The translations under genes and the position numbers were made by a program. From Floccularia luteovirens (lineage: Eukaryota; Basidiomycota; Agaricomycetes; Agaricales; Squamanitaceae), in NCBI GenBank assembly GCA_009739215.1, contig VSJF01000001.1, positions 1,178,001 through 1,242,000 of the forward strand: a stretch of 64,000 bases of DNA, given 5' to 3'. Shown piece by piece: positions 34,401-47,202 of this stretch. The notes beneath the pieces were generated by a model. That model saw nothing but the letters and a program-made list of their open reading frames with translations, was not told the origin of the DNA and did no database searches. Numbering within the stretch: the stretch's first letter is position 1; each line of letters opens with the position of its first letter.

Positions 34401-35239
34401 ACTTGTCAATTTGATGTTCAGCAGATTGGCAATTTCAGCTGCTTGGTCAAAATAAGACTACGGCATTATAAGTTCTTGTAAAGAGTCAGGTCAGTGAGAA
34501 TCACCTCATAAAATTGACCGACGCGCGTTAACAACAAACAATGCGGAAACTTTTCAAGATTCTGTAAGATCTCTTTGGCAAGAATATTTCGTGGTTGAGT
34601 ATATGTACCTGTGAAATAACTTCCGTCACAAACCGATACATGCAAGCGACAGTTACTAACCTAGCAAATCAGCTGAGGAACTACACGTTACGCTTTCTGT
34701 AGGTAGTAGTCAGACTATGGTAAACAACAATCTATATCAAGAAGTGGTACCTTCACTAAGGTCGGTGTTCAAGGCACTCCGGGGGCGGCCAGCCTTTCGT
34801 TTTGGAGGAGATTTACTGCTAGGATTTTCTTCAACTGTAGGTTTGTTACGGCGTGTTGTTATCTTTCTGACTTTGCCATTGGAAAGTTCTACCTTTACAT
34901 GAGGTAAAGGAATTTCATTAGCATCATACGTCGGTGTGGTGCTCAGCGAATTAGAAGGTGCAACTACAGGAAATAGTGAATCAATATTTTTCTCAACACA
35001 TGGACATCAAAGTGAGCTCAGTTACTTTGATGTTTAGGTTTGGAGCCCCATTCACTTAGAGGTTCGGCAGGTGACCCATCGGGCAAAAGAAAGCAGCTGG
35101 GCAACTCTTTGAATTTCTTCTTGGTTGTTTGTTTCGCGTCACTCTGGTTATGACAGGTGCTATGAAAGGCTCGCCTCTTAACAAGGCCTGGACAAAGGGG
35201 AGAGATGGATTTGACATATACCCTCGGAAACAATAGCAT
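31414..35239 (-). CDS. MSH1: Mitochondrial MutS homologue Msh1
   Basis: Starts [20 protein letters not shown] and then KRRAFHST, a clear mitochondrial presequence with a typical processing site. A basic, Pro-rich stretch follows. The MutS domain I has RVGQFYE (the F-x-E mismatch wedge), [19 protein letters not shown] and [16 protein letters not shown]. The connector region has MDVSTGEFF. The ATPase has [20 protein letters not shown] (Walker A), the [20 protein letters not shown] signature, IMDEVGRGT (Walker B) and [12 protein letters not shown]. It ends [12 protein letters not shown]. Msh1 maintains mitochondrial DNA by mismatch recognition. The presequence and domain I sequence separate it from nuclear Msh2, Msh3 and Msh6. 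All ATPase motifs are intact across about twelve exons. Confidence 0.92.
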
Positions 35240-35392
35240 GAATTTATACAAGTAAAGATAAATTAAAAAAAGTTGAGAGAATTGATGGCACGTCTTGGTC
35301 ACGACACCCTGGGTTATCGGAGTTCGAATAAAATAGAATGTCACTCGCAGGTTCAACAGTCTGTTACCGAACTTCACGCATACCACAAGAAA
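35240..35392. promoter_or_regulatory. Divergent promoter shared by MSH1 and CDC11
   Basis: Only 153 bp lie between the two outward-facing start codons, so promoter and leaders overlap. Confidence 0.55.
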
Positions 35393-37035
35393 ATGTCTTT
35401 TGCAGGAAGGCGCCGAGGGAACAAGGTCAAGAAGGGTGTCCAATTCACCCTTATGGTGGTCGGTTCGTTTTTTGCCCGTATATCCAGTTTTTGTTATAGG
35501 TAACCAAGTGTGCTTGTCCAGGTGCATCCGGGACTGGTCGCACAACTTTTGTGAACACTTTGTGCGAATCTGAAGTTCTTGCACACAAGATTTCCGACAA
35601 TCCCGAAACTGCGCATCTTGAAGAGGGTATTAAGATTAAACCTGCGAATGTTGGTGAGTGAATGTTTTGGTCAATTTTTTTTTTTGGTCACGCACTGACG
35701 TGCCACGAATAGAACTCGAAGAGGAAGGTGTCCGTATTGCGTTGACAATCGTCGACACACCAGGATTTGGTGACGATATTGACAATGAGTTCGCGTACGA
35801 CTTTTTTCGATTTTTTTCTTTTGGGATGGGAATCTCATCATGATAAAAAGATTCCAAGAAATTGTGGGATACCTTGAACGCCAATACGACGACATCCTTG
35901 CAGAGGAGTCACGTATCAAACGTAACCCTCGGTTCAGAGACAACCGAGTCCACGCTCTTTTATATTTCATCCCACCCACAGGCCATTCGTGAGTTGTATG
36001 CAAATAATGTCGACATTTTTAGCTGATGACAGTGAATAGCTTGAGAGAGATGGATATAGAACTTATGCGTCGCCTGTCCCCTCGTGTCAACGTAATCCCT
36101 GTCATTGGGAAAGCAGATTCATTGACTCCCAGCGAACTCAAGGGTTTCAAGAAAAGAGTGGGTCTTGGATTCAATTTTTACGTTCGATTTTTTAAATTTT
36201 TTAAATAATAGATAATGGAGGACATCGAACATTACGATATCCCTGTTTATAACTTCCCTTATGATGTCGAAGAAGACGATGAGGAAACTATACAAGACAA
36301 TAGTGAACTAAGAGTAGAGAATTTATCTGACTCATAATCAGCCTTCTAACTCACCTCACAGGCTCTTCTTCCTTTCGCTATAATCGGTTCCGAAGAAGAA
36401 ATCATGATAGATGGCCAACCCGTTCGCGCGCGCATCTATCCATGGGGGATTGCCGAAGTTGACAATCCAAAGCACTCGGACTTTAGCAGACTTAGGAGCG
36501 CTTTGTTGAAGTTTGTGTTTCCACCATCATCTCTCTGCTGCCATTCCTCATCATTCCTCGTAGCTCGCATCTTGCGGACCTCAAGTCTTTGACACACGAC
36601 GTGCTATACGAGACTTACCGTACAGAGAAACTCTCTAGGACAGTGAACTCTGATACACAGTATGTCGAACATTTAAAATTAGTTTAACCGGCGCTGAGAG
36701 TGTTCTAGGGACACATCTATCCTTCCGGAGGACTTGGCAAACCAGAGCGTTCGCCTTAAGGAAGAACAATTGAGAAAGGAAGAAGAGAAGGTATTTTGCA
36801 CTTTTATACCCTCCACTTTATAATGATTTACGTATACATTTGCAGCTTCGTGAAGTTGAGCTAAAGGTTCAGCGCGAGTTGAACGAAAAGAGGCAAGAGT
36901 TGCTAGCGAAAGAGGAATCTCTCAGGTCAGATTCAAAGTTTTAAAGACTTTGTGAACCTTACTAAATCTGCTTGATATAGAAATCTGGAGAGCAGACTTG
37001 CTGCCCAAGGCTCGCAATCAGAGTTCCGTGATTGA
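35393..37035 (+). CDS. CDC11: Septin, Cdc11 type
   Basis: Starts MSFAGRRRGNKVKKGVQFTL. The P-loop reads GASGTGRTTFVNTLC (R in place of K, as in Cdc11-type septins). Switch motif DTPGFGDDIDNEFA and the septin blocks VGYLERQYDDILAEESRIKR, VHALLYFIPPTGHSLREMD, the specificity motif GKADSLTP, and IMEDIEHYDIPVYNFPYD follow. The septin unique element is around RIYPWGIAEVDNP. The C-terminal coiled coil is KLREVELKVQRELNEKRQEL and the protein ends SQSEFRD. Septins form filaments at the septum and bud or hyphal neck; Cdc11 occupies a terminal position in the yeast rod. Introns carry long T-runs. Confidence 0.92.
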
Positions 37036-37777
37036 TCGAATATTTGATGAGCCAGTTCTCACAAAATTATACCCTATTCTTTGTACACTTTCCAGTGTCA
37101 AGATTTTTCTTTCTTGCCTACATTGATACAAATCGGATAATTAGCGTGTTTCGTGAAACTCTCACAATCCTTTTGTTGTTTTTAGCAATCTTGATAATTC
37201 CTAGCCTTCCCTGAGTAGGCCTTTTAATACTTAGTGGTGATGCTAATGAGAAAGAAACCAAACAACGTGGTTACCATGCAAGCCGTATGTTGAATACAGA
37301 ATTCTATTGATCAACGTGGCGTGGGTGAATGGATTACATAAACTTTACTATTAACCATTCCATTCTTCAGCGACATCGCTGCTCTTCCTCACTAGCGCTC
37401 GTCGCGTCGTTGGCGAACACCGCCAATCACACAATCGTTTACCTAGATAGTGTATTTGGTTTAGGAACACAATACAATTGAATATTGAGCCAGGCGCTTG
37501 ATTTGAGAAAAACCCCGTTAAGAAGCTTGTTTTCCGGCGGTTGTGAAAATCAAATAGTGTGGTTTGGTAACATACAAGCTCTTTCAAGTCCTTTCTCCCT
37601 CTTGTCCACTCATCCTCGTCCCCCGTCGTTGCCACCATCTTGTTGGTTGTTCCCCAGTTCAGGGCATTAACCACCCCTGACTTTGCCTCTACTGTATCTT
37701 TCGACCTCTATTATTCATCTTTCTTTTTGTTCGAACAAAACGGCTGGTCCTTACTTTCTCATCTGGCAATACAAACC
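37036..37777. other. Spacer between CDC11 and the MIT-domain gene
   Basis: A 742-bp gap. The right half (37.55-37.78 kb) is CT-rich and looks like the promoter and leader of the MIT-domain gene. A minus-strand open frame of 107 codons (37351-37674) lies on the complement of this CT-rich tract and looks fortuitous. No repeat was seen. Confidence 0.45.
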
Positions 37778-40731
37778 ATGGAACTCGATGCTCGGCCTAT
37801 CCCTCCCCACTCTCGTCAAGAATGGCTGGATCGCTCCCAACCCCCCGTAACAGGCTTTTCTTCAGCAAATCCTCCACAGCCTCCTACCTTTATTCCGAGC
37901 TCTTCTTCGCTCTCTCAGCGCCGCCGCTCTTCAGTTCTTCATACAAGACCAGCTGGGCCACCCCCAAATCTTCCTATTCCTAGTGTTCCTGGAACTTCAG
38001 CAAACTCTGAACAACTTTATTCTCATTCTGAAGCATTGGAAGACTTTTCACCAGCTCCTAACCCACACAATAGAGAGTATCGGTCTGGCTCACTCGCGAG
38101 ATCAGGGGTCCCGCCTCCATCACTAGGTGCAAATGCTTTTCCTCCAACGCACCACGCTTCGTCCTCTACACGCAGCCCTCACCTGTCAACACCTTCGTCA
38201 ACTGAAGAATTATCCGATACTTTGGCTCAACCCGCTGTCAATCCTTCCCATCATACTGATCGCCACCGAGACGCAGCTATTGATCGTCAATTACTTTCCC
38301 CAACGGAAAACCGCTCTGAACAAAGACCTTCATCTCGTAGAGCCTTGACTAGAGCCCTTGAGTTAGCGCGTGAAGCGGTGCACCTCGACACGACTAATGA
38401 TAACCCAGAAGCTGCCGTAAATGCCTACGCGCAGAGTGTTGCTTTGTTGAGTGAAGTTATGGAGCGTGTTAGAAGAGGAGAAGATGGCAATGAATCGCAT
38501 CGAAGACGTCGCAGGAGGAGTGTTGCAGCTCAGGAAGAGGAAGTCAGGCGGTTGCAAAATATCGTGAGTTATTCCCTTCGTATCTAATTTGTTGTATAAA
38601 AGCTCATTACGTGTCATAGCATGATACATACGCAGATCGTATGAACATTCTCAGTATCATTTACAGCATCCCTGCAGTACCATATCCGATCTCTTCCGCC
38701 TATTCATCAGCGACGCCATCCGCAACCTCGACCACTTCGACATCTCCCACCAATTCGGCTTCACCTTCTTCAGACAGTTCACCACAACTAACCCATGCTA
38801 GTCATGTTGCTAATCAGATTCAGGAGCCACAGTATAGAACAGAGGATCTATCGAGCCACAATGAAGACTATCAACATGGACATTCTCTTGCCCTAGATGA
38901 GTCGGTGCTTGCAGGGGTTGCCGTACCTAGTATTCCACATAGTTCCCAACACCCATACGCTTCTCAGACGTTCCATCCAACTCCGTCGCGTACCTCGCCT
39001 ATCCATTCTCGAAGACCACGAGCACCATCAAATCTCCCTCCCCTACCCCCACCCCCTACGAATGCCTTGCCGCCAGCGCCATCCTCATCTGTTACAGAAC
39101 CTCCAATGCCATCGCCATCTTTGCAAATGTCAAACCGTTATGATTCACTGACGGCGGCTCGTGAACACTTTGAGCTCACTGCGGGCCATCAACGATCAGG
39201 CTCGGGTTTGATGGCGTTAGAAGAAGAGAAAGAAGAAAACCGTCCGGACGCTCAATCCCCTACAAGAGATTCCATGGACAACAAGCATGGCATCCCTGAT
39301 ACTCCACGTACTTCAAAGCATGATTCTCATCCATTACCCCCAATTCCATCGCCAACGAGCAATCATTCAAACTCCCCCGGAACACCTCGAACCACGATGA
39401 GCTTGAAACCACCGCCGTCTCCGAGGCTAATCAACAATGCCGCTAGACCACGAGGAGCATCACAGCTGACGACTCGCTCGGAATTAGCCAACCAAAATAT
39501 CATCAATCCAACAACTACCCAAGGCACAATTTATCAACGAAGGTCAACAAAATCTTCTGTGCCTTCTAATTCCCGTCCAGCCTCACCAGCGGAATCAACA
39601 GTGTCCAACGGGTCTATTCCTCCCCCGCCCAAATTTGCAACACCATCCTTACCCATTACTGCTCCTTCGAGCGGCCTCCGTAGCCGCTCTTCTTCACAGC
39701 CTGGCCCTCGGCCTTCGAATATTGGTGGTCGGGTTTCACCCCTCGATCAACGACCCCCTCTACCCAATGGCGTAGTTCCGAACATCCCGACTGCTCGCAA
39801 GCCATCTTTCCCATCCAAGCTCAATCCCGCCCCTTCACCATCGCAGCTATCCGTCCAAACGACTGATATTGTTCCGCAACTCGGACTACAGACATTGATT
39901 ATCCCCCAGTCTATCGTGACAGGAAATTTACCGACAACACCAATTTCGCCACTACCCCCAATTGCACCACCAGATCCTCTTCTAAAGCCTTATCACATGA
40001 TGCACTTGTTGCAAATTACTATGACATCGCCAACAGGTGGATATATCACCCGTCGTTTACATGTCCCATGCGAAGTTTGGTCTCAGGGAGGTGCCAAGCT
40101 ATCAAACCTCGCGGAGAAAGTTCGCGTCGTAGGAATATTGTGTTCTGCACTTGAGGACCTCTCATTGAGTAGTGTAGATTCGTTTGGAGCTGGGAACGTG
40201 TGTAGTGGACTTGCTCTTGGTATTGGAAGCGTCGGTAGGAAAGAAGCAGACGCATGGCTTGCGAAGCTAGAGGAATTTTCCAACGTATGTGATGGAGTGG
40301 TGGCTAATTTCGGGAAGAAGCTATCTGTCGGTGAAGGCTTTGTCCTGAAGAAAACAACATGGGGCGACAAACTAACGAGGAAATTCGACAAATTTACAAA
40401 TGGAAAAAAGTGAGCTTTTGTGATTTTAAGGATAAGGCTCTGTCATTAATATACATCTTGTAGTCTTGACTCGCCAGCTGCATATGTCCAAGGTCTAAAA
40501 AAGCTGTTCGTGCTTGCACAACTTTTGGACGAGCACACTAGGGCTGTGTTATCACAACCTATCGCCCCGGCATATGCCGCATTCCCAGTGGATATCCGAG
40601 CATCTGCGGAACAGAAGCTCAAGCACTCTTCAGAGTTTTTCGCCAGCGTCGTTCTGACTTTTGTCATCCAAGATCTCTCGCTGCTGCTTGACAAGTATGC
40701 GAAGAAATGCGAGAAATGGCTTGCTGAGTAA
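37778..40731 (+). CDS. MIT-domain protein with long disordered linker
   Basis: Start MELDARPIPPHSRQEWLDRS was chosen as the first ATG after the CT-rich leader. The first ~185 residues are Ser/Pro-rich. A MIT three-helix bundle follows: ALTRALELAREAVHLD, AAVNAYAQSVALLSEVMERV and QEEEVRRLQNIHDTYADRMN. A second, ~430-residue low-complexity region rich in Ser, Pro and Thr leads to a conserved C-terminal domain (LLKPYHMMHLLQITMTSPTG, RRLHVPCEVWSQGGAKLSNL, FVIQDLSLLLDKYAKKCEKW). MIT domains bind ESCRT-III tails, so a role in endosomal or membrane traffic is inferred. I do not recognise a named orthologue. Two introns are present, at about 38.56-38.61 kb and 40.41-40.46 kb. Confidence 0.8.
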
Positions 40732-41288
40732 TGGTTTTAATTCATTTTTTTTGTTTCTTATCTAGATGGAACGGTTGGATGGGTTTTTCAGACATTATCC
40801 GTGACCTTCGTTGAATTCGGCTTGCGATTGCAAAGCTCGATCTTTGTATTTCATGTGCATTTATCTACTTTCAAGACAACTAGACCTCAGTTTCAAAACA
40901 CACTTATCTTGTATTCCATTGCCTGGGCCCGTTTCCAGATCCTTTATTCGTGTATCTGCATTTTTCATTCTTCACTGCCTTCTTTTTATCTCATATTTGT
41001 TAGTACTCCTTTTGCAGTCTTCGCCCTTTCAGAGTGTAGGATTATTCCCACCTTTACTCACCTTACAGATTGAAGTACAGCACGGGATGAATACGGTTGT
41101 CTGATAATGCATATAGTATATTTAATAAATATAAATCCGAGGAACCACAGATATTGATCCAGAGAGGGAAAAATAAATAATACACTGGATAATACTGGTG
41201 AACCGGACTACAGAACGTTCGTAGCATGATGACATAACATAACTTAATTTAAAAAAGGTATCATGTTCTCAGATGAACAGCTGGGGGA
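40732..41288. other. Convergent spacer, MIT gene / first Ies1-like gene
   Basis: A 557-bp gap with T- and CT-rich sequence followed by an AT-rich part. Open frames of 90-97 codons here are hydrophobic because of the T-runs and have no other support. Confidence 0.45.
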
Positions 41289-43211
41289 CTAAAATTGCCT
41301 GCGTATCATTCGAGGATTGTTATCCACCCCACTCGGGGCATTGTATTCTGGCTCGGGGGTTGGCTCCTTTCCTCGCAACCGAGAAATTATTTTTAATCGT
41401 TGCACTGATCAGCAGGTCTAATCAGAACAATAATTGAAGTGATTATCAATGACATACGATAATCACGTCGAACATGTTCGTCCCCTAGCTCCTCGTCTGA
41501 ATCGAGCAATGGGTCTGTGTTGGTAACAATGTGCCAAGCATCTAAGATACGTATTGAGATATCCCTGTATCACCCTAAACAGATATACGCACGTTGCAGC
41601 ATTGTTCTAGAGGTCTGCGGACGGTGGTCTCGCAATCCTTCTCTTAGCCCATATGCCGGGTGTATTTCGGGATTTCGGTATGGTGAATAACGGTGTCGCC
41701 GGTGATGAAAGTTGGATGGGCCTGGGCTGGAACTAGATATCGGTCTGTTTCGCGTTTTGGATGGAAACCCAGATTGACGCAGTGGGTATTGGTTTGGTAT
41801 GGGTATAACAATGCGGTTCGACGCTATCATCTTATAAGACAATAATATATCAGAATAAAATAGGTATTAAGCATACCATTTAAAGAATCAAACTCTTCAT
41901 CGCTGGTGTTCTGCTCAGTTGCCTTTTCGGCAACAATTTCTAGTTCCCTTGCTTTCTGTTTCATACGTTCCCTTCGCGCTTTATCGGCAGCTGCTTTCTT
42001 CTCTTTGGTAGCGGTCGATAACGTTCGCTTAGGCTTTTCTGCACCTTTGCGCTTCCCTCTAGCTTTAGTCTCATCACCACTTGGGACCAATGAATCAACA
42101 TCGTCACCGCTAACCATTGTCTTCCCCGTCACTTTATTTGATCCATGAGGTACTTGTGTCTTCAGAGCAAAGTTCCTCATTGATAGGAGTTTGTTTGTCA
42201 GCTCTTTTTCTTCCACAGAATCAACATTCTCCAGAGCGGCTTCCTCTGGTGCAAGGACTTCCAAAGGCGGTGGTGATCCACTCGTTTTTGAACCAGAAAA
42301 TGGATTGGAAACCCCTTCATCGTCATAATTATCACTATCTGAGGAGGAACTTTCAAGGTAGTAGAAGCATAGCCAAAGGAATGCTCGAGCACGAGAGGAA
42401 GAGGAAAGATCTGTTCGAAGGAAAAGATCGAGAAAATCAATTTCCATAGAAAAATGCATATGGCCAACTGGCTACATAAGAGGCATGTCAGATATGGGCG
42501 GAGATGCAATAAAACACACACGTACGCCTGAATGCTGGGAGAGCACGAACAACAGGTTCATGACACTCGTTGATGGTCTACGCCCTGACTTCTATTGTGT
42601 AGATGCCGTTAGTTTAGAAAATATGCCGTAAGTTGGGACTTAACACATACAGCCTTGGCAAGGATATCAGTAGGAGTAGTGGGTGGACTCTTGGCTTCTT
42701 CCTCCAATAGACTGGCCTTTAATATATGTTTGATACGCGGGGCGTCTTGAAGATTCCCATTAATTCGCTGAAGGGAAGGTACTGGATGGTAAGTTCGAAT
42801 TGCTGTCTTCATTTCAGGAAAGACTATTAAAAATTGGCGTTAGCGGAGGGGTAAAAGGGGTGACTAGCACTTACAGCTCATAGTTGTATTAATTCTGCCA
42901 ACATTAACCAGTAAGGCGAGCTTTGCGAAATCTTCTCCAAATATGTCAGACTCTGCCATCTTGTCCTTCAAAGCTTTTGTAGCTTTTGGTGAGTTCACGA
43001 CAGCCTTGACGTAGAGGTCACGGAAGCAAACTTTGGCATCCTGTGAGGATTCACTTAACTTTAGGTTCGGGTCGGAAAAAACATAGTGTCTATCATTAAA
43101 TATGTGTGAGAGAACATCAAACTGAATATCCGCGCGTGTTAATGGTTCGCCGTCAGCGCGTTTGATGGCGACTGTCCTTCGAGGCGTTGGGCTGGGACGT
43201 CGAGATGCCAT
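41289..43211 (-). CDS. Ies1-like INO80 complex subunit, copy A
   Basis: Starts MASRRPSPTPRRTVAIKRAD. Conserved Ies1 blocks follow: EPLTRADIQFDVLSHIF, LVNVGRINTTMS spliced to FFPEMKTAIRTYHPVPSLQR, DAPRIKHILKASLL, and FLDLFLR...RARAFLWLCFYYLES. A lysine-rich basic region (KRKGAEKPKRTLSTATKEKK) follows, and the C-terminus has HAWHIVTNTDPLLDSDEEL and RLRGKEPTPEPEYN, ending MIRRQF. Ies1 is an accessory subunit of the fungal INO80 chromatin remodeller, acting in the nucleus. A related gene, copy B, lies at 53.9-55.7 kb in the opposite orientation. This copy has a longer acidic and basic middle region than copy B. The family call rests on remembered fungal Ies1 sequence patterns. Confidence 0.8.
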
Positions 43212-43660
43212 GGTAAGATGACCTGGTTAGGGGTATCCTATAGAGCTAGGACGGAGGAGGGGTATCCAGAACAAGTTTGCAAGGAGTGATTGATATGATG
43301 CACTGTTACTGTCAAGTTAGACATGTTCTCCTGGTGGAATCGCGGTTTATATATCACGTGAGAATATAATGTATTAGTATGACTATTAGCGCCGTGTTTT
43401 GGGAGTCTAATTACTTCAAATTGTACAACACGAACTCATTTAAATGCCAAATTAATGTTCCGAAATTTATAAACTACTCGACAAGCTAAAATCTGAGGGG
43501 TTTGCTCAAGGGTGGTACAATTGAAATTTGAAAAGCTGAATGTGAATAATGGATATCGTTGTTGGCCCGGTATACTTTGATAATGACGAAATGAATGCCT
43601 CCAATTAATATGGAAAAAGTTAAACGTTAAGGTTCTGTCATGATCACCATTGTTATAGAT
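43212..43660. other. Spacer, Ies1-like A promoter / hydrolase 3' end
   Basis: A 449-bp AT-rich gap between two minus-strand genes. It should hold the promoter of the Ies1-like gene and the trailer of the hydrolase. Nothing else is visible. Confidence 0.45.
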
Positions 43661-46600
43661 TCACTCGTCAAGAAAACCGCAGTACTCACCTGTTCTCCAA
43701 GCTGCTAAAACACACTCCAACACGTCAACTACCACACTACTTCTGTACATCAGACCATGATCTGCACCCTTCACTACCTTGACCAAACATTTATCGTTTC
43801 CCATGGTCCGCTCCATCCATCGAACGGCATTTTCCGCGATTTTTTCATCTTTGTCCCCGTACCATACCCTGGCTTTGTGTGGATACGATGCATACGAAAA
43901 CCCCCATGGGTGATTCTCGTGGTTTAGGATCTGCAAGAGATCATTATGTGTGCCCTTCGCAGATTCCGCATGAGATGCGGCAATTAGCGCATTTCCTAAT
44001 GCCGCTTGATAAGTGCTCGAGCCAGAGCTGGACGTAAAATTAGTGGTGACGGCACTATGGGCAGGCGAGGAAGGCATAGACTGGGCGACATTGGGAGAAC
44101 TACCAAAAGACATTGACCTGCGTACGCTGGACCTCGCTTGATCATAGCTACTCATTGATAATTTGGAAGGTGTGGTAGAATTGGCATCGTCCCTAATCGG
44201 AGTTGAAGCGCTAGAGCCACGCTTATTCGTCCATGCGAGCTCTTCCAATCCAAGGCCAAGTTCTATATGCAAAGTAGGCGGTATGCGAGGGCTAGAAGGC
44301 TCAGATTTGCGCATTAACGTTTGACTTTTCCCTTTGAGAGATCCCATGGATCGAAGCGCTTTCAACCTTTTTCCTGGTGTCTTTTCGTCAGTTTGAGGCG
44401 AAGTGGATGCCCCTCGCAACCTATCCAAGAAACCTTTGGAAGGTTTTCTTTTGGTGAAAAAAGATCTACCATCGGAACTAGCATGGTCGTGCTGAGATGA
44501 AGGTTGAGGTCCAGCTCCGAGAGTGCTCCGACTTTCGAATCGCCCTTCGAAATCACCTAAATCATCGTATTCACTGAAAGAACTAGACCCCATGCTCGGC
44601 CGCGAACGAGTCTCACTGTTAAGTGAGTAAGCAGTTTGGGAAATTCCACTTGGTCTGGGAGAAGATGCACTTCGACTTGTGATTGGCCGGATTTGATTAG
44701 GTACATTGTAACCTATCCCTTCGTATGCTATCGTAGGTGGTTTTCCTATCATCCATGCTTGAACCTTCCATTCTGCAGCTTGAGCCGTTTTCAGAATGCC
44801 ATTGGGAACATATTTGAGCCACTTATAACCACCTTTGAAATATGAATTGTTAAGTAATAAATAATGGATAATCCGCTCAGAACGTACTGCTTTCGCTCCC
44901 GCCTACCCAAGGGGCAAGCAAAAATATGTCACCCCGGATACGAGAAGGGAGTTTATTGGCAAAAGAGAGGGCGTAAGGTGCACCCGCAGAATGTGCGATG
45001 ACACTGCACTGTTCGATGTGTAATATATCGAGCACCTCTTCGACAACACAAGCCCACTGCATGATCCCCTTGGCAGACTTGGCTCGTGGTTCCGTGCGAC
45101 CTAGACCCCATCTAAAAATGATAAGCAATTTTAACCTCAAAATATGAAGGATGACATACCGGTCAATTGTGATCAACCTAAGGCCTAAACATTCGGCCAT
45201 TTCATCGTACAGGCCCATGATATGTCTTACACAGCCCAAACCGAGAAATATAACTACTGGGTAACCAGTGGGGCTGCCTAGATCAGAAAGACTGACCGAC
45301 AACGGATTATCTTGTGACGCATGTGGTGACCTCGTGAGCTTGAGCAAAGTTGTCAACCGTGCAGAGCGTAAATATTGAGCCACTGCTTGCGGGGGCGACG
45401 CTTTTCCGAGAGATATGGTATTACTGTTGTCAAAAGAGGGATTAATTTGATAATTTGAAGCTGCAGACGACGAATATATAGAAGAGCTCGCGCCAGGATC
45501 TGATCTAGGAGAATAAATACTAGCATTATCCGACATCACAGAGTGCCTCTTCAGTAGGAAGGAAGATGGCGGAGCTGATGCCGGTGGGCTGACCATGACT
45601 TGAGAACGCAAGGTGCGCTGGACCTCATCTGCCACACTGTCTATAGAAGAACGTGACATCATTTCCACTTCTTCCATTGTCAAAGGCTCTGGCTCAGATT
45701 CGTGTTCTTCCTGTAATGTGGCATGACCTTGACTATGCGCATACATCGAGGACGAGCGCGCTGTACTAGGCCTCGAGTTAACATGAGGTTCAGGGAGCGA
45801 GTGAGCACGAATGATGTCAGAGATAGATGGAACAATGCTCTTTCTGTTCTCCGCCATGGAAGGAATACTCGGGGTGCGCGATATAGGTTCCCGGTTATAT
45901 GACGGTGCGAGCGTTTCGACTGTTGATTGAGAAATTGGTGATGCGTATGTAATGGTGGAGCTAGAGACAGTCCTTGCTGAAGGAGTTTGTGGTTGCCTCC
46001 GACGTGGCCTGGCCAGTGAGACAGGAGGGCTGTATTTATCATCTTCATAACCTGAATCACTTGATTGACTAGATCGTCTCGCTGCCTTTGAGCGCCTGCT
46101 TTTGCCTCCACCAAGGACGACTCCCGGTGGAGGAGTGGGCAATGGAGGTTGATAAAGAGGATGATGACCTGGTATGCCGAATCTTGCACGGTTTGAGATA
46201 CTTGTGGATCCAGAAAATACGTCGCCACCGTTCATACCCTCAACCAAAGCATCCATCATCTCAACCCCAGAAATTGGGGCTGCAACAACCTCAGGAAAAT
46301 GTTCAAAGCTTTCGGTTGGAGCAATTGCGTCTATGGGTGTATGAAGGGACGTTTCAGTATTTTGGGTTGATGTTGATCCAGAGGCGCGAAGCTGAGGTAC
46401 TGAGGCTAATTCCTCCCATTTCGATCTACCTGACGGTCCTGTCCTTGAACGAGTACGTGAATAATGCTGCGAAGATGAGCGAATAGTTGGGGTGGGTGAA
46501 GGTTCCCCTGCAGGATCGAAAGTTGGGAACGAGTATGAAGTATCGTTGGAGGCCATCCCTGCATCTTGTGTATTGGCTACTCTGCGACTTTTTCCTTTGG

Positions 46601-46820
46601 ACGGGCGGGTGTTGGGACTGGATTTTGGTCTTGGGTATGCGTCAAAATATCTGGAGACAATTTTTTGAGATGGAGTAGCATCGGCTTCAGAGACAAGAGA
46701 GTCTGGTTTGCTTGTAGGTGACTCTGCTTCTCGACGCAAGGACATGACTGAGGAGCTTTTACGAGGTGTACGATACGTCGTGGTGGTTCCAGAATTGTGT
46801 CGCGATATTACGGCTTGCAT
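43661..46820 (-). CDS. Alpha/beta hydrolase-fold protein with long disordered N-terminus
   Basis: Starts MQAVISRHNSGTTTTYRTPR. The first ~540 residues are Ser/Pro/Arg-rich and probably disordered. The hydrolase fold then begins: GYPVVIFLGLGCVRHIMGLY, LITIDRWGLGRTEPR, and the nucleophile elbow VIAHSAGAPYALSFA (Ser in A-H-S-A-G). A large insertion of low-complexity sequence (44.0-44.75 kb) separates this from the C-terminal part. There the likely acid lies in VWYGDKDEKI and the catalytic His in VKGADHGLMYRS. It ends EYCGFLDE. The triad appears complete. The substrate cannot be told, and a lipase or esterase role is possible. Introns near 45.11-45.16 kb and 44.75-44.88 kb join the pieces. Confidence 0.8.
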
Positions 46821-47202
46821 TTTGTTGGATATGGAGGGTGGGGGTATACTCAGAAATGAGAGGCTCAGATAGCAATTATCAAAACGACTAGCGTCAAAAA
46901 ATATTTGTAGAGAACGAAGGTGGATGTGTTCAAGAAGCAGGTTCCGGGCAACAGCGGAGAACGCGGATTGCGTTGACCGAGCTGTTGCTGAGGTACAGCG
47001 AAGTCAGCTAAGCATTTCAGGGCGAAAATTTGACTTGAGTGGTGTCACTCCACTGCCTAATCGGGCCATTACAGGACGATCCATCATTCCAGGTCAAATA
47101 TCATATGGTTTTCAGCGCTGTGATCGTATATCCGTACACTTCAACGTATAGATACAAATCCATTACATAGTACACTACAGCAATACAAAATGTAACACAG
47201 CT
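46821..47202. other. Spacer, hydrolase promoter / F-box gene 3' end
   Basis: A 382-bp gap upstream of the hydrolase start. A 75-codon plus-strand open frame here has no support. Confidence 0.4.

Noticed and set aside
37351..37674. Minus-strand open frame of 107 codons
   Set aside because: It is the complement of the CT-rich leader of the MIT-domain gene and shows no recognisable domain.
40801..41104. Two overlapping plus-strand open frames with hydrophobic translation
   Set aside because: They arise from T- and CT-rich 3' sequence after the MIT-domain gene. No start context, splice signal or family resemblance.
46924..47151. Plus-strand 75-codon open frame upstream of the hydrolase
   Set aside because: No domain, no splice support, and it sits in a promoter position.
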